Assembly: GCF_003259615.1 (NCBI RefSeq)
Contig: NZ_QLLR01000028.1
Coordinates: forward strand, 1 to 64,000
DNA length: 64,000 bases
Direction: 5' to 3'
Source: Pedobacter cryoconitis
GTDB lineage: Bacteria > Bacteroidota > Bacteroidia > Sphingobacteriales > Sphingobacteriaceae
Position 1 is the stretch's first letter; each line of letters begins with the position of its first letter. The translations under genes were made by a program, and so were the position numbers. A model generated the notes under the pieces. The model was given only the letters and a program-made list of their open reading frames with translations, had not been told where the DNA came from and made no database searches. Shown piece by piece: positions 41,174 to 50,738 of the stretch.

Positions 41174-42478
41174 GTGTCGTTAGATAAATTAAAACTAAGT
41201 AAGCCCCTGATCACCGCAATGACTGATGCAGGGTACTTAACTCCCAAAGAAATCCAGGCGAAAACTATGTCTAGAATTCTGGGTGGGCAGGATATACTTG
41301 CTGTAGGTCCGGAGGGATCAGGTAAAACAACAGCCTATATCCTTGGCGTTTTAATGCGTTTGAAGTATACCAAAGATGATGCGCCAAAAGTATTAATCCT
41401 GGTGGCAGATAAAGATCGTGCAATTGCTGTAATCGATCAGTTTATCTCCTTAAGTAAAAATAGAGATCTGAATATTGTTGGTCTTTATGGTACTGGTGGG
41501 GTAGAAGCTGAAGTTAATGAATTGGTTCTGGGTATCGATATTGTTGTCGCTACCCCAACCAGAGCAAGAGCTATCTATTTAAAACTTGGTTTAAACTTAA
41601 GTAAGCTTCAGACTTTTATTGTGGATGATGCCGCGCTAATTGTACAGCAGGGAATGCAATTGCCTGTTTGTGAATTGGCGAGAAGTGCGGGTAAATGTCA
41701 GCACCTGGTTTTCACAGAAGTTATTCATGAAAAATTAACTAAAATGACTGATCAGTTCCTGAATTTCCCTACTGTAATTGAAGTAGAGGATTTTGGGGAT
41801 TCAAAAACTGAAACTGTTGCACAAGTTCTTTACCAGGTTCCAAACTATAAGACTAAAATAAATCTGCTGCGTCATTTATTACGTGATGATGAAGTATTCG
41901 ATAAGGTAGTGGTCTTTGTGAATTCAAGACTTACTGCACAAAAAGTGGCTATCAGTATTGCAAGCCCTAAGGAAATGGAATTTTCTATGTTCAGACCGTT
42001 ACATTTTGATGAGAATGGTTTTGATGATTTTGAAGATTTCAAACAAAGTGAGGCTGCCAGAGTACTGGTTGTTGCCAATCAGGGTGAAGGCCCGTTAAAT
42101 CTGGATGGTATTCCGTTTATCTTCCATTTTGATGTACCTGAAGAAAAGGAAACTTTCTTAAGCCGTATTATTAAAAACAAAGAAAACCCTGATGAAGTGG
42201 TTGCCATTACTTTTGCTACAGATATGGAGCTTGTTCAGGTGAAAAAGATTGAGCAGTCTATTGGTCAGAAACTTGAATTAATGGAACTGCCAGAAGAACT
42301 TTTGGTAGAGAAGACATTGAGGCCAAAAGGTTTTGATAAAAACCGCGTGGTCAAAGTGAAAGCTGAAGAACCTGCTGGTGGCGGAGCTTACCATGAGAAA
42401 AAAGAAAGTAATTCAAAGAATTATAATTATGGTATCGGCCAGAAGGCAAAGATGACCATGAAGAAAAAACATTCTTAA
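41174..42478 (+). CDS. DEAD-box helicase-like protein with degenerate motifs
   Basis: 434 residues from GTG 41174. Helicase core features are present: Q-motif-like YLTPKEIQAKTMSRILGGQD, Walker A GPEGSGKTT (about 47-55), VATPTRARAIYLKLG (motif Ib), and a C-terminal RecA domain (NSRLTAQKVAISIASPK). However, motif II reads VDDAALI instead of DEAD and the SAT motif III is replaced near LVFTEVIH, and motif VI lacks the HRxGRxxR form. ATP hydrolysis may be lost or altered. A basic C-terminal tail (GYGIGQKAKMTMKKK-like) suggests RNA binding. An inverted repeat terminator follows. Confidence 0.85.
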   Translation: MSLDKLKLSKPLITAMTDAGYLTPKEIQAKTMSRILGGQDILAVGPEGSGKTTAYILGVLMRLKYTKDDAPKVLILVADKDRAIAVIDQFISLSKNRDLNIVGLYGTGGVEAEVNELVLGIDIVVATPTRARAIYLKLGLNLSKLQTFIVDDAALIVQQGMQLPVCELARSAGKCQHLVFTEVIHEKLTKMTDQFLNFPTVIEVEDFGDSKTETVAQVLYQVPNYKTKINLLRHLLRDDEVFDKVVVFVNSRLTAQKVAISIASPKEMEFSMFRPLHFDENGFDDFEDFKQSEAARVLVVANQGEGPLNLDGIPFIFHFDVPEEKETFLSRIIKNKENPDEVVAITFATDMELVQVKKIEQSIGQKLELMELPEELLVEKTLRPKGFDKNRVVKVKAEEPAGGGAYHEKKESNSKNYNYGIGQKAKMTMKKKHS

Positions 42479-42485
42479 TCCTATA

Positions 42486-42529
42486 AAAAAAGAAGGGGCC
42501 TGTTTTTATGAACAGGCCCCTTCTTTTTT
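42486..42529. terminator. Bidirectional terminator, 19-bp stem
   Basis: AAAAAAGAAGGGGCCTGTT (42486-42504) inverted at 42511-42529, loop TTTATG, between convergent genes. Confidence 0.92.
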
Positions 42530-42543
42530 GTAGTTTAAGCTGG

Positions 42544-43485
42544 CTACAAGGCTTCGATTTCGCTGATTTTCAGATCAGTAATTTCTGCGATCTGCTGAAA
42601 AGATAAGCCCTTCTCTTTCATTTTAACAGCAGTTTTTCGGATGCTCTCCCTGGCTCCCTGTTCAATACCTGATTGATGACCTTCCTGATGACCTTCCTGG
42701 TGACCTTCCTGGTGACCTTCCTGGTGACCTAGTTCATGACCTTTCTCTCTGGCTTCGTTAAGCGCATAATCCAATACATTTTGATTATCCCATTTTCGCT
42801 TTAAATTGTTATCCCACAACATTTTTTCCTCCTTTGTTAGATTAGTGTATTGAGCAATATTAAATAGTTTTTCAAATACCGGTGTGGCGAAACCAGCTGG
42901 TACTTTATCCATGGTGCCCATGTTTTTGAGTGCAAACAGCCATTTATCAAGACCAGTCTCCAGTTCATCGGCTGTCTTTACAAACTTATGTAATTCTATG
43001 TAAATATAGCCTAGTTTTTCATAAAATACTTTTCCTGTATTTCTGTCGCATAGGTTTATTTCGTGAAGATATTGTTCTTTTGAGAAATCACTGGCAATAG
43101 TGTCTTCCAGTAAAGCAATCAGAAATACTTCGGTTAACTTATATCCCCAGGCGCTTCTCTTGCCCTTAGGAGCCTGGTCGCTAATTAAACGGCTGGTATA
43201 AAACAGCGCACGCTGTTTAAAATTCTGCTGTTTACCGCGCTGTATCTCAATGATGAAATGATCATTATGATCCCCGGTACAAAGTAAGTCAAAGATGACC
43301 CCTCCATCTTTTTTGAGTTCACCCGGATGTTCATTCTTATTGTAAATTAAATCTACAATATGCTTTCGGCCATTAAACACCTCATTCAGAAAATCTATCA
43401 ATAAATCTTTATTAGAATCACTTCCGAATATCTTTTTAAAGGCGAAATCGATCAGCGGATCTATATACTTTGTGGTTTGGAGCAT
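42544..43485 (-). CDS. Rpn-family (PD-(D/E)XK) nuclease-like protein with GHQE repeats
   Basis: 313 residues. The N-terminal domain has the Rpn pattern: KYIDPLIDFAFKKIFGSDSN, DLLIDFLNEVF, and the nuclease residues in GGVIFDLLCTGD...FIIEIQRGKQ. This family includes recombination-promoting nucleases, mobile-element-like in spread. Near residues 255-275 is a tandem repeat of GHQE units, encoded by 12-bp repeats, then IKMKEKGLSFQQIAEITDLK-like C-terminus (about 290-313). The repeat number probably varies between strains. No partner gene nearby. Confidence 0.85.
   Translation of the reverse strand: MLQTTKYIDPLIDFAFKKIFGSDSNKDLLIDFLNEVFNGRKHIVDLIYNKNEHPGELKKDGGVIFDLLCTGDHNDHFIIEIQRGKQQNFKQRALFYTSRLISDQAPKGKRSAWGYKLTEVFLIALLEDTIASDFSKEQYLHEINLCDRNTGKVFYEKLGYIYIELHKFVKTADELETGLDKWLFALKNMGTMDKVPAGFATPVFEKLFNIAQYTNLTKEEKMLWDNNLKRKWDNQNVLDYALNEAREKGHELGHQEGHQEGHQEGHQEGHQSGIEQGARESIRKTAVKMKEKGLSFQQIAEITDLKISEIEAL
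42671..42731 (-). repeat. Tandem 12-bp repeats inside the Rpn gene
   Basis: GACCTTCCTGGT/GACCTTCCTGAT-type units occur about five times in a row, encoding GHQE units. Length is a multiple of three, so copy-number change keeps the frame. Confidence 0.85.
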
Positions 43486-43602
43486 AAGAACTAAGTTTGA
43501 AAAGAATCATTATTATTTCTTTTGAGCAAACTTAATTCACTTTAATGTAATGTTGGTAATTTTTTATGTAATATTTATCGTTGTAAAAATAATTCAGGTC
43601 AG

Positions 43603-44409
43603 TTACAGTTTTTTAGCCTCATTCCAGTACACATCCATTTCTGCTAAAGTCATGTCCTGCAGTGCCTTTCCATTATCCTTTGCCTTACTCTCTATATATT
43701 GAAAACGCTTGATGAATTTCCTGTTTGTTTTTTCCAGTGCATTCTCAGGATTGATCCCAATAAACCTTGCATAATTGACCAGGGAGAAAATAAGGTCCCC
43801 AAATTCCGATTCCGCTTTTTCAAGATCTATCGCTTCATTAGCAATGACATTATACTCATTTTTAAACTCCTGAAGTTCCTCTTCTACCTTTTCCCAAACC
43901 TGTGTTTTATTTTCCCAGTCGAAGCCGATTCCCCTGGCTTTTTCCTGAATCCTGCTGGCCTTCACCAAAGCGGGAAGAGAAGCAGGTACACCACCCAATA
44001 CAGACTTATTGCCTTCCTTTAACTTAATCTGTTCCCAATTGCGTTTCACATCATTTTCATCCTGTACCTCCACATCACCATAGATATGAGGATGGCGGTT
44101 TATCAATTTATCACAAACACTATTCAGTACATCAACTATAGTGAAATCGTTCGTTTCTGAAGCGATCTTTGCGTAGAAAACCAGGTGCATCATCACATCG
44201 CCCAATTCCTTTTTAACCTCCGTTAAATCCCCGTCCAGAATCGCATCAGACAACTCATAGGTTTCCTCTATGGTGAGGTGACGCAAAGTTTCCATCGTTT
44301 GCTTTTTGTCCCACGGGCACTCCGTTCTTAAAGTATCCAGTACAGTTAATAACCTTTGAAATGCAGCAGAAGGATCGGCTGCGGTAATAGGAGGAATGTT
44401 GTTTGGCAT
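43603..44409 (-). CDS. mazG: Nucleoside triphosphate pyrophosphohydrolase MazG
   Basis: 268 residues, the two-domain MazG form. The first domain has CPWDKKQTMETLRHLTIEET, ELSDAILDGDLTEVKKELGD with the EExxE...ExxD metal site; the second has FEWEN-type GFDWENKTQVWEKVEEELQE and SEFGDLIFSLVNYARF. It hydrolyses (d)NTPs to monophosphates and pyrophosphate, a housekeeping and stress role. Follows the AI-2E gene after an inverted repeat. Confidence 0.95.
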   Translation of the reverse strand: MPNNIPPITAADPSAAFQRLLTVLDTLRTECPWDKKQTMETLRHLTIEETYELSDAILDGDLTEVKKELGDVMMHLVFYAKIASETNDFTIVDVLNSVCDKLINRHPHIYGDVEVQDENDVKRNWEQIKLKEGNKSVLGGVPASLPALVKASRIQEKARGIGFDWENKTQVWEKVEEELQEFKNEYNVIANEAIDLEKAESEFGDLIFSLVNYARFIGINPENALEKTNRKFIKRFQYIESKAKDNGKALQDMTLAEMDVYWNEAKKL

Positions 44410-44440
44410 GGGATTTTATTTAATATATGGTGCTAAAATA

Positions 44441-44473
44441 ACAAACCCATTCTATTTAAAAGAATGGGTTTGT
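44441..44473 (-). terminator. Terminator after the AI-2E transporter gene
   Basis: ACAAACCCATTCT (44441-44453) inverted at 44461-44473, 13-bp perfect stem, minus-strand T-rich tail TTATTTTAG. Confidence 0.7.
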
Positions 44474-44496
44474 CCGGGAAAAATGCTGTAAACCTA

Positions 44497-45609
44497 TTAC
44501 TCAGGCTCTTCCAGCTTAATTTTCTTTGTAATATGGTATACCTTTCTTTTGCGCTCCGGCTTTTCGTGCTCACCCAGGAGAATGCCCCAGGGCTTTAACT
44601 CATCCACGCGGTCGAATATGATCTTCAGCATTGCCAGGTAAGGGATACATAAGAACATTCCTGAGATCCCCCAAATCATTTCGCCAACAACAATTCCGAT
44701 AAAGGCGAATAAAGCATTGATTTTTACTTTCGAACCCACCACCAGCGGCATCAGAATATTGCCATCCAGTGCATGTATAGCTACATAGGCAATAAGAACG
44801 AATAAAACTTTAGTTGCACCAGCTGTAGCGAATGTAATCAGTACACTAATCAGTAAGGAAGAGAATATCCCGATATAAGGCACCAGGTTAAAAATACCTG
44901 TAATCAAACCCAGCAATACCGCGTACTTTACCCCAAGTAATGACAGTACCACAATTGTCAAGGTAGTCACAATCAGCATCTGAAGGAATAACCCTAAAAT
45001 ATAACGCTTAATAATGTACTGTATTTGCTCCACTATTTGTTTTACCTTTTCCGCATGTTCCTCTTTAAAAACAGTGATCAGGAAAGTAAACAGGATACCG
45101 CGGTAATTTAAAATGAAGAAGGTAAACAGTAAAAGGAAAGCCAGAAATAATAAAGTCGAAGACAGCGTCATTAAAGTAGCCCCTAATACAGTTGCACTGG
45201 ATGCCAGTGCACTAGTTGCGCTATCTTTCAAATAATCAATCTGTTTATGCGCATTTACATTAAAAGTATGGGAAACCCACACTTGAAGTGACTCAAATGA
45301 ATGTATGGCCTGTTGCTTCAATAAAGGCCAGTCCTGCCCTAAATCAGTAAGTTGGCTGGCCAGAAAAAGCATAATGCAGGCAATGACCGCAATCATGAGG
45401 ATAACGGAAACAATAGAAGCCAGGCTTCTTTTAAACCTCCATTTCTTTTCCAGGAAATTTGCCAGCGGCAATAACAAGAGTGCTAATAAAAAAGAAGCCA
45501 GTAACGGTGCCAGAAGACTATGGCCCAAAATGGCCAGATACCCCAAACAGATAATTGAAAATAAAACCAAAGCAAGTTTGGCGTAAAAAGGAGGAGAGAT
45601 GTTTTTCAT
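44497..45609 (-). CDS. AI-2E family transporter
   Basis: 370 residues with seven to eight membrane spans, in the usual order of this PerM-like family: an N-terminal pair (SIICLGYLAILGHSLLAPLL, then ASFLLALLLLPLANFLEKKW), a cytoplasmic/amphipathic middle, and YILGLFLQMLIVTTLTIVVL, GIFNLVPYIGIFSSLLISVL, DGNILMPLVVGSKVKINALF. Members export signalling molecules or ions; substrate unknown. Same strand as mazG and the aldo/keto reductase but separated by hairpins. Confidence 0.9.
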   Translation of the reverse strand: MKNISPPFYAKLALVLFSIICLGYLAILGHSLLAPLLASFLLALLLLPLANFLEKKWRFKRSLASIVSVILMIAVIACIMLFLASQLTDLGQDWPLLKQQAIHSFESLQVWVSHTFNVNAHKQIDYLKDSATSALASSATVLGATLMTLSSTLLFLAFLLLFTFFILNYRGILFTFLITVFKEEHAEKVKQIVEQIQYIIKRYILGLFLQMLIVTTLTIVVLSLLGVKYAVLLGLITGIFNLVPYIGIFSSLLISVLITFATAGATKVLFVLIAYVAIHALDGNILMPLVVGSKVKINALFAFIGIVVGEMIWGISGMFLCIPYLAMLKIIFDRVDELKPWGILLGEHEKPERKRKVYHITKKIKLEEPE

Positions 45610-45648
45610 GCTTAGGTGAATTTAATAATAAAGTCTGGCTAAAAACAA

Positions 45649-45677
45649 ATGCCCTGCCAAAATAATTGGCAGGGCAT
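45649..45677 (-). terminator. Terminator after the aldo/keto reductase gene
   Basis: ATGCCCTGCC (45649-45658) inverted at 45668-45677, loop AAAATAATT, followed on the minus strand by TTTGTTTTT. Confidence 0.75.
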
Positions 45678-45707
45678 GATAAACAGCATGTTATTAAAAT
45701 CTTATTC

Positions 45708-46658
45708 CTACGCGCTTGCCGCATCCAATATAGAAATGACTTCCACATCAAGCCGTAAAGCTGCTGCTTTGGTCAGGTTATTTAACTGCGCCAGGCTGGT
45801 TACACTCGCAATTGGCGAAGTAACCGATGGTCTGGCCATTAACCAGGCTAAAGCAACACTTGCCAGTGAAGAATTATATTGCTCTGAAACTTCATCCAAA
45901 GCCTTTAAAATGCGGAAGCCTCTTGGGTTCATAAATTCTTTGACAGCACTGCCTCTCTGACTTTTGCCCAGGTCAGCCTCTGAACGATATTTTCCTGTCA
46001 AAAATCCGCTGGCTAATGAATAATAATTGATCACACCAACTTGGTTGTCCAGGCAAATCTGTTCCAGTTCTTTTTCAAATCCCTCCCTTTTGTATAAATT
46101 ATATTCCGGCTGGAAAGTCTGATACTTTGGTAAGCTCAAACGCGCACTGGTTTCCAAAGACTCTTTAAATCTTTCAGCGCTGAAATTTGACGCGCCTATC
46201 CACCGTACTTTTCCTGCTCTGATCAATTGATCATAAGCCTCCAGTGTTTCCTGTACCGGAGTTTCCAGATCATCATAATGAGACTGATAAAGATCGATAT
46301 AATCAGTTTTTAACCTCAGCAGAGAAGCATCAACAGCTTCCAGTATATATTTTTTTGAAAGGCACTTTTTTCCGTCCAAAGCCATATTGCTGCCCACCTT
46401 TGTGGCTAATATGATTTGATTACGGTTATTCCGTGCCTTCATCCAATTTCCAATAATAATTTCAGATTCGCCGCCCTTGTTTCCCGGTACCCATCTGGAG
46501 TATACATCAGCAGTATCAATAAAATTGAATCCCGCTGCTATAAAACCATCAAGAACCTCAAAAGATTTTTTCTCGTCTAACGTCCATCCAAAAACATTTC
46601 CCCCAAAAGTTACCGGCGAAACCAGTAAATCTGTATTACCTAATTTTCTTTTCTCCAT
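45708..46658 (-). CDS. Aldo/keto reductase
   Basis: 316 residues, a TIM-barrel NADP oxidoreductase. Catalytic residues are visible: FIDTADVYSRW (Asp, Tyr), IILATKVGSN (Lys), DLYQSHYDDL (His), plus the cofactor region VINYYSLASGFLTGKYR. General carbonyl reduction; substrate not deducible. Monocistronic with a hairpin downstream. Confidence 0.92.
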   Translation of the reverse strand: MEKRKLGNTDLLVSPVTFGGNVFGWTLDEKKSFEVLDGFIAAGFNFIDTADVYSRWVPGNKGGESEIIIGNWMKARNNRNQIILATKVGSNMALDGKKCLSKKYILEAVDASLLRLKTDYIDLYQSHYDDLETPVQETLEAYDQLIRAGKVRWIGASNFSAERFKESLETSARLSLPKYQTFQPEYNLYKREGFEKELEQICLDNQVGVINYYSLASGFLTGKYRSEADLGKSQRGSAVKEFMNPRGFRILKALDEVSEQYNSSLASVALAWLMARPSVTSPIASVTSLAQLNNLTKAAALRLDVEVISILDAASA

Positions 46659-46757
46659 TTTTAAATATTTGTTTCTCTTAGTAAGTAGTTTTATCCAAGG
46701 TCGCCCTCAAAACAAATCTAAATGGCAAAAGTTCAAATATAGTCCGGAAATTGTAAA

Positions 46758-47447
46758 TTAAATCTCCGTCTGTTCCGCAGGGACTTTAGTTGCGCGCAGC
46801 ATTTCACGTTTTCCAGGAGCTCCGGGAAGTTTTTCGATTTTCATCCCGCAACTCTTTAACGCACGCTTTAGTTTTCCGGTAATCGCGTAGGTTACAAAGA
46901 TCCCGTTTGGTTTCAAAAATGAGCAAACATGGCAAATGATTTCATCCGACCACATTTCCGGTTGATGTTGTACCGAGAAAGCATCAAAATAAACCAGGTC
47001 AAACAGCTTCTCGGCCTTAAAAGCATCCAGCGTAGTATGCGCGATAGTAAGTTCCTGATCCGTATTCAAAGCAGTTGCTGCACATAATGCGCTCGCATAA
47101 ACATTCATCAGGCTATCCCAGATCGGCGCAGGCACATATTGGTGATACTGAGTAGAGATTAATTCTTCTTTACTTAGCGGATAAGCCTCAATTCCAGTAT
47201 AACTCAAGGAAAGTCCATGCTCATCAGCATAAGCAGAAGTCAGCAGGAAATTCAGCCCCGTACCAAACCCGATTTCCAGGATCGCTATAGTCTGATCAGG
47301 GAACGTTAACTCGGCCTGTTTTAAGCCTGCATCAATAAATACATGTTTACTTTCCTGTAATGCACCATGTTTAGAATGGTAGTGTTCACCAATAGTTTCA
47401 TTATATAAGGTGTTAGAGCCGTCTGCAGTTTGGGTGATGATATTCAT
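46758..47447 (-). CDS. mnmD: tRNA (mnm5s2U34) methyltransferase MnmD
   Basis: 229 residues. SAM-binding motif AILEIGFGTGLNFLLTSAYA, then LSYTGIEAYPLSKEELISTQ, and the conserved DLVYFDAFSVQHQPEMWSDE and CGMKIEKLPGAPGKREMLRA are the MnmD signature (the methyltransferase half of MnmC, stand-alone in Bacteroidota). It completes the wobble uridine modification of tRNA. A TAAATTTG box lies 5 nt upstream of the start. Confidence 0.92.
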   Translation of the reverse strand: MNIITQTADGSNTLYNETIGEHYHSKHGALQESKHVFIDAGLKQAELTFPDQTIAILEIGFGTGLNFLLTSAYADEHGLSLSYTGIEAYPLSKEELISTQYHQYVPAPIWDSLMNVYASALCAATALNTDQELTIAHTTLDAFKAEKLFDLVYFDAFSVQHQPEMWSDEIICHVCSFLKPNGIFVTYAITGKLKRALKSCGMKIEKLPGAPGKREMLRATKVPAEQTEI

Positions 47448-47452
47448 TTCTA

Positions 47453-47460
47453 CAAATTTA
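47453..47460 (-). promoter_or_regulatory. -7 element for mnmD
   Basis: Minus-strand TAAATTTG, 5 nt before the ATG at 47447. Confidence 0.45.
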
Positions 47461-47522
47461 CCACATAAATTCTAAACAAGCTTTGTAGATTAGCGCCAAA
47501 TTATTAAGATTAAAATACAATT

Positions 47523-48539
47523 ATGAATAAAAAGATTTACCTGATCATTATTGTTTCAATATTTTCAAGTACTATAGCATTCGCACAAGGAAGCCTTGAC
47601 ATCCATTTCAATGGAATGGGCTTTATGGATAACAGGGAATATAAAGATTACATTTCCAGATCTAACACTTATTCAGGCACCAGGCTTGCCCTTGATGTAG
47701 GATTAAACCTGGACAGCAATAACCACTTCATTGTGGGGGTAAACGGATTACATGAATTCGGTTCCAGCCGTTTTATGAAGGTAGACCCTGTTGCTTATTA
47801 CAACTATACCAACAAAAACTGGAATTTTAATATTGGTGCATTTTCCAGAGAAGGACTGCTCAGTGACTATCCGCGTGCCTTATTAAATGATACTTTGCGC
47901 TATTACCGTCCGAATGTACAAGGGATGTTATTAAAGTATCAAAATGAACACTTTACAGAGACAGTATGGATTGATTGGCTGAGTAAACAATCACCAACCG
48001 ACAGAGAGCAGTTTTTAGTAGGATTATCGGGTAAATATCGCCCGGTCACTACAGGACCTTTTTATATCACGCATTATTTTCAGCTGATGCACAATGCGTA
48101 TACATCCAATGAACAAGCAGGTGATCATATCGAAGATAACGGAGGTTTACAAGTGAAATTAGGACTGGATTTCAGCCATAAAACCTTTCTGGATTCCCTG
48201 ACTATTGAAGCCGGGGCGCTGATGTCTATTGAAAGGATCAGAAATGTCACAGATCTGAATACTCCAAAAGGATTTGTAGCCAGCGCTTATCTGGGTTACA
48301 AACGTTTTGCTTTATATGATGAATTTTACAAAGGCCAGGGATCTCATATCAATTATGGTGATGGCTTTTATCAGAACAAAACTTATAACAGGCTTGATTT
48401 AATGTTTACTCCTTTGATTTTTAAGAATATCAAAGGATCATTTGTCTTTAGTTTGCATAATACGCCATCCAGAATGAGCAGTCAGCAAGCATTCCGGTTA
48501 ACCTTTGACTTAGGCAGAAAAGTCTTAACCAGGTTTTAA
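47523..48539 (+). CDS. Predicted outer-membrane beta-barrel protein
   Basis: 338 residues with a signal peptide (IYLIIIVSIFSSTIAFAQG). The mature part alternates polar and hydrophobic residues with many aromatic ends, e.g. NHFIVGVNGLHEFGSSRFMK, WNFNIGAFSREG, KRFALYDEFYKGQGSHINYG, and ends in a beta strand with a terminal Phe (RLTFDLGRKVLTRF), typical for outer-membrane insertion. Sequence resembles uncharacterised porin-like proteins of the phylum; no substrate. Divergent from mnmD; a bidirectional terminator follows. Confidence 0.7.
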   Translation: MNKKIYLIIIVSIFSSTIAFAQGSLDIHFNGMGFMDNREYKDYISRSNTYSGTRLALDVGLNLDSNNHFIVGVNGLHEFGSSRFMKVDPVAYYNYTNKNWNFNIGAFSREGLLSDYPRALLNDTLRYYRPNVQGMLLKYQNEHFTETVWIDWLSKQSPTDREQFLVGLSGKYRPVTTGPFYITHYFQLMHNAYTSNEQAGDHIEDNGGLQVKLGLDFSHKTFLDSLTIEAGALMSIERIRNVTDLNTPKGFVASAYLGYKRFALYDEFYKGQGSHINYGDGFYQNKTYNRLDLMFTPLIFKNIKGSFVFSLHNTPSRMSSQQAFRLTFDLGRKVLTRF

Positions 48540-48541
48540 AC

Positions 48542-48580
48542 AAAAAAGGCCGCTGTGATTTTTTCACAGCGGCCTTTTTT
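48542..48580. terminator. Bidirectional terminator, 17-bp stem
   Basis: AAAAAAGGCCGCTGTGA (48542-48558) inverted at 48564-48580, loop TTTTT, between convergent genes. Confidence 0.95.
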
Positions 48581-48594
48581 GTTAACCGGATAAT

Positions 48595-50634
48595 TTACCA
48601 AAGACGGATTCTGTCTTCTGGTTTTTTATATAACTTATCACCAGGCTTCACATCGAATGCTTTATACCAGGCATCCATATTTACAGGCGCTCCGATAGTT
48701 CTGAATTCTCCTGGAGAATGCGGATCAGTTTTAATCAACTGTGCAGCATTGTCCGGTAAAATATTACCTCTCCATACCTGTGCCCACGACAAGAAGAAAC
48801 GCTGATCAGGTGTGAACCCGTCAATTTTCTCTTCAGACTGACCTTGTTTAGTTAATTTAAAAGCAGTATAAGCCGCATTTAAACCTCCTAAATCACCAAT
48901 ATTTTCACCCATAGTCAGTTTACCATTCACATGAATAGTATCCAGTACTGCGTATGAATCATACTGCTCACCCAAAGCTTTCGTTTTGGCTTCAAATTTT
49001 GTACGGTCCTGATCTGTCCACCAGTTACGCAGATTACCATCTTTATCATACTGGCTGCCGCTATCATCAAAACCATGCGACATTTCATGGCCAATTACTG
49101 CACCAATACCACCATAATTAATTGCATCATCAGCGTTTGCTGCAAAGAAAGGGAACTGTAAAATTCCTGCAGGGAATACAATCTCGTTCATTGTTGGGCT
49201 ATAATAAGCATTTACCGTTGGCGGAGTCATGCCAAAACGCTTGCGGTCAACAGGTTTGCCTAACTGATCAACCATGTCATTATATCCCCATGCCCCTACA
49301 TTTCTAAGGTTCTGGAAATAAGTTTTGCGGTCAATATTTAATCCATCGTAAGTTTTCCACTGATCAGGATAGCCAATTTTAGGGACAAAAGCATTTAGCT
49401 TGGCCAGCGCTTTTTCCTTGGTTACCTCGCTCATCCATTCTAACCCTTTAATTCTGATTTCGAATGCAGTACGCAGATTTTTGATCATTTCAGTCATGCG
49501 TGCCTTAGCCTCAGGCTTAAAGTATTTAGCCACATAAAGTTGTCCCAATAACTCACCGATTGAACCATCAGTTTTGGAAGACATCGTTTGCCACCTTGGT
49601 GTTTGTACTTTCTGTCCGGTTTGTGCCTGGTTGAAGGCGAAAGTTGCTTTTACAAAAGGAGAACTTAAGTTTGATGCTGAATTTTTAAGCACGTTCCATT
49701 CCAGGTAAGTTTTCCAGTCTGAAACAGGTACAGTACTCAGCATGCCATTCAGGCTGACAAAAAACTTAGGAGCACCTACTAAAACAGTATCCTGTCCTTT
49801 GACCAAAAGTTTTGGTAAAGTCGCAGTCCAGTTAATATTTGGTGTTGTTTTATCAAAATCAGCAACTGTAAATTTATTATAGGTCTTGTAAGGGTCACGC
49901 ATTTCAAGACGTGACATCTGAGCCTCAGCAAGCTTTTTCTCAATCGAAAGTACCGTGTTTGCCTTTTGTTTTGCATCCGTAGCAGAACTGCCCGTCAGCG
50001 TAAACAAAGTAGTCATGTAATTCAGATAAGCCTCACGGATTTTTAAGGTCCTGCTATCATCTTTTAAATAATAATCGCGGTCAGGCAAAGTTGTTCCACC
50101 CTGACCAAGCTGGGCTACATACTTCGTTACATTTTTCCTGTCCTGTCCTATATAAAAGCTATACATCGGAGATCCGATACCAGAAACCCGCATAGCGACA
50201 ACTTCATCCAGTATACCCTGTATATCTTTAATCTTGTTAATTTTAGCCAGGTCAGCTTTAATAGGTGTGTACCCTAACTTTTCAATCGTAAGGCTATCCA
50301 TTGCAGCGGCATAAAAATCACCTACGCGTCTTTTTGCTGATCCCGCAGGCGCAGAACGATCTGCAGCGGCCTCTTCCACAATGCCTTTGACTGCATTGAT
50401 GTTAAAATCTCTTAACTCATTGAAACTTCCCCAGCGTGTTTCCTTGGCAGGGACAGGGTTGTTTTTAATCCAGGTTCCACTGGCATATTCGTAAAAATCG
50501 TCTCCGGGTTTTACCGTAAGATCCATATTTGCAGGATCAATAAACTTTGTGGGAACCTTTTGTGCATAAGAAGAATAGCTTGCTGCTAATATTCCTAAGA
50601 CTGCAAAATAGTTTTTCAGGTGTTTTGTATTCAT
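48595..50634 (-). CDS. M13 family zinc metallopeptidase (PepO/neprilysin type)
   Basis: 679 residues with a signal peptide (YFAVLGILAASYSSYAQK). The zinc site is VIGHEMSHGFDDSGS with H516, E517 and H520; the third ligand is in MGENIGDLGGLNAAY. NAYYSPTMNEIVFPAGILQF is another strong M13 motif. It cleaves peptides in the periplasm. Full length and intact. Confidence 0.95.
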   Translation of the reverse strand: MNTKHLKNYFAVLGILAASYSSYAQKVPTKFIDPANMDLTVKPGDDFYEYASGTWIKNNPVPAKETRWGSFNELRDFNINAVKGIVEEAAADRSAPAGSAKRRVGDFYAAAMDSLTIEKLGYTPIKADLAKINKIKDIQGILDEVVAMRVSGIGSPMYSFYIGQDRKNVTKYVAQLGQGGTTLPDRDYYLKDDSRTLKIREAYLNYMTTLFTLTGSSATDAKQKANTVLSIEKKLAEAQMSRLEMRDPYKTYNKFTVADFDKTTPNINWTATLPKLLVKGQDTVLVGAPKFFVSLNGMLSTVPVSDWKTYLEWNVLKNSASNLSSPFVKATFAFNQAQTGQKVQTPRWQTMSSKTDGSIGELLGQLYVAKYFKPEAKARMTEMIKNLRTAFEIRIKGLEWMSEVTKEKALAKLNAFVPKIGYPDQWKTYDGLNIDRKTYFQNLRNVGAWGYNDMVDQLGKPVDRKRFGMTPPTVNAYYSPTMNEIVFPAGILQFPFFAANADDAINYGGIGAVIGHEMSHGFDDSGSQYDKDGNLRNWWTDQDRTKFEAKTKALGEQYDSYAVLDTIHVNGKLTMGENIGDLGGLNAAYTAFKLTKQGQSEEKIDGFTPDQRFFLSWAQVWRGNILPDNAAQLIKTDPHSPGEFRTIGAPVNMDAWYKAFDVKPGDKLYKKPEDRIRLW

Positions 50635-50738
50635 CAGTTTTTTTAATAAGGCTTGCCTAATGCGCTCAAAATAGCGAATGAGATTTACAAAAACTTATTC
50701 TAATGAAAATATTACTGAGAAAACGCGTACTTTTTCCG

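Noticed and set aside
42671..42731. Regular 12-bp repeats that could suggest a CRISPR-like array
   Set aside because: Units are contiguous without spacers and lie in frame inside the Rpn-type gene, encoding GHQE.
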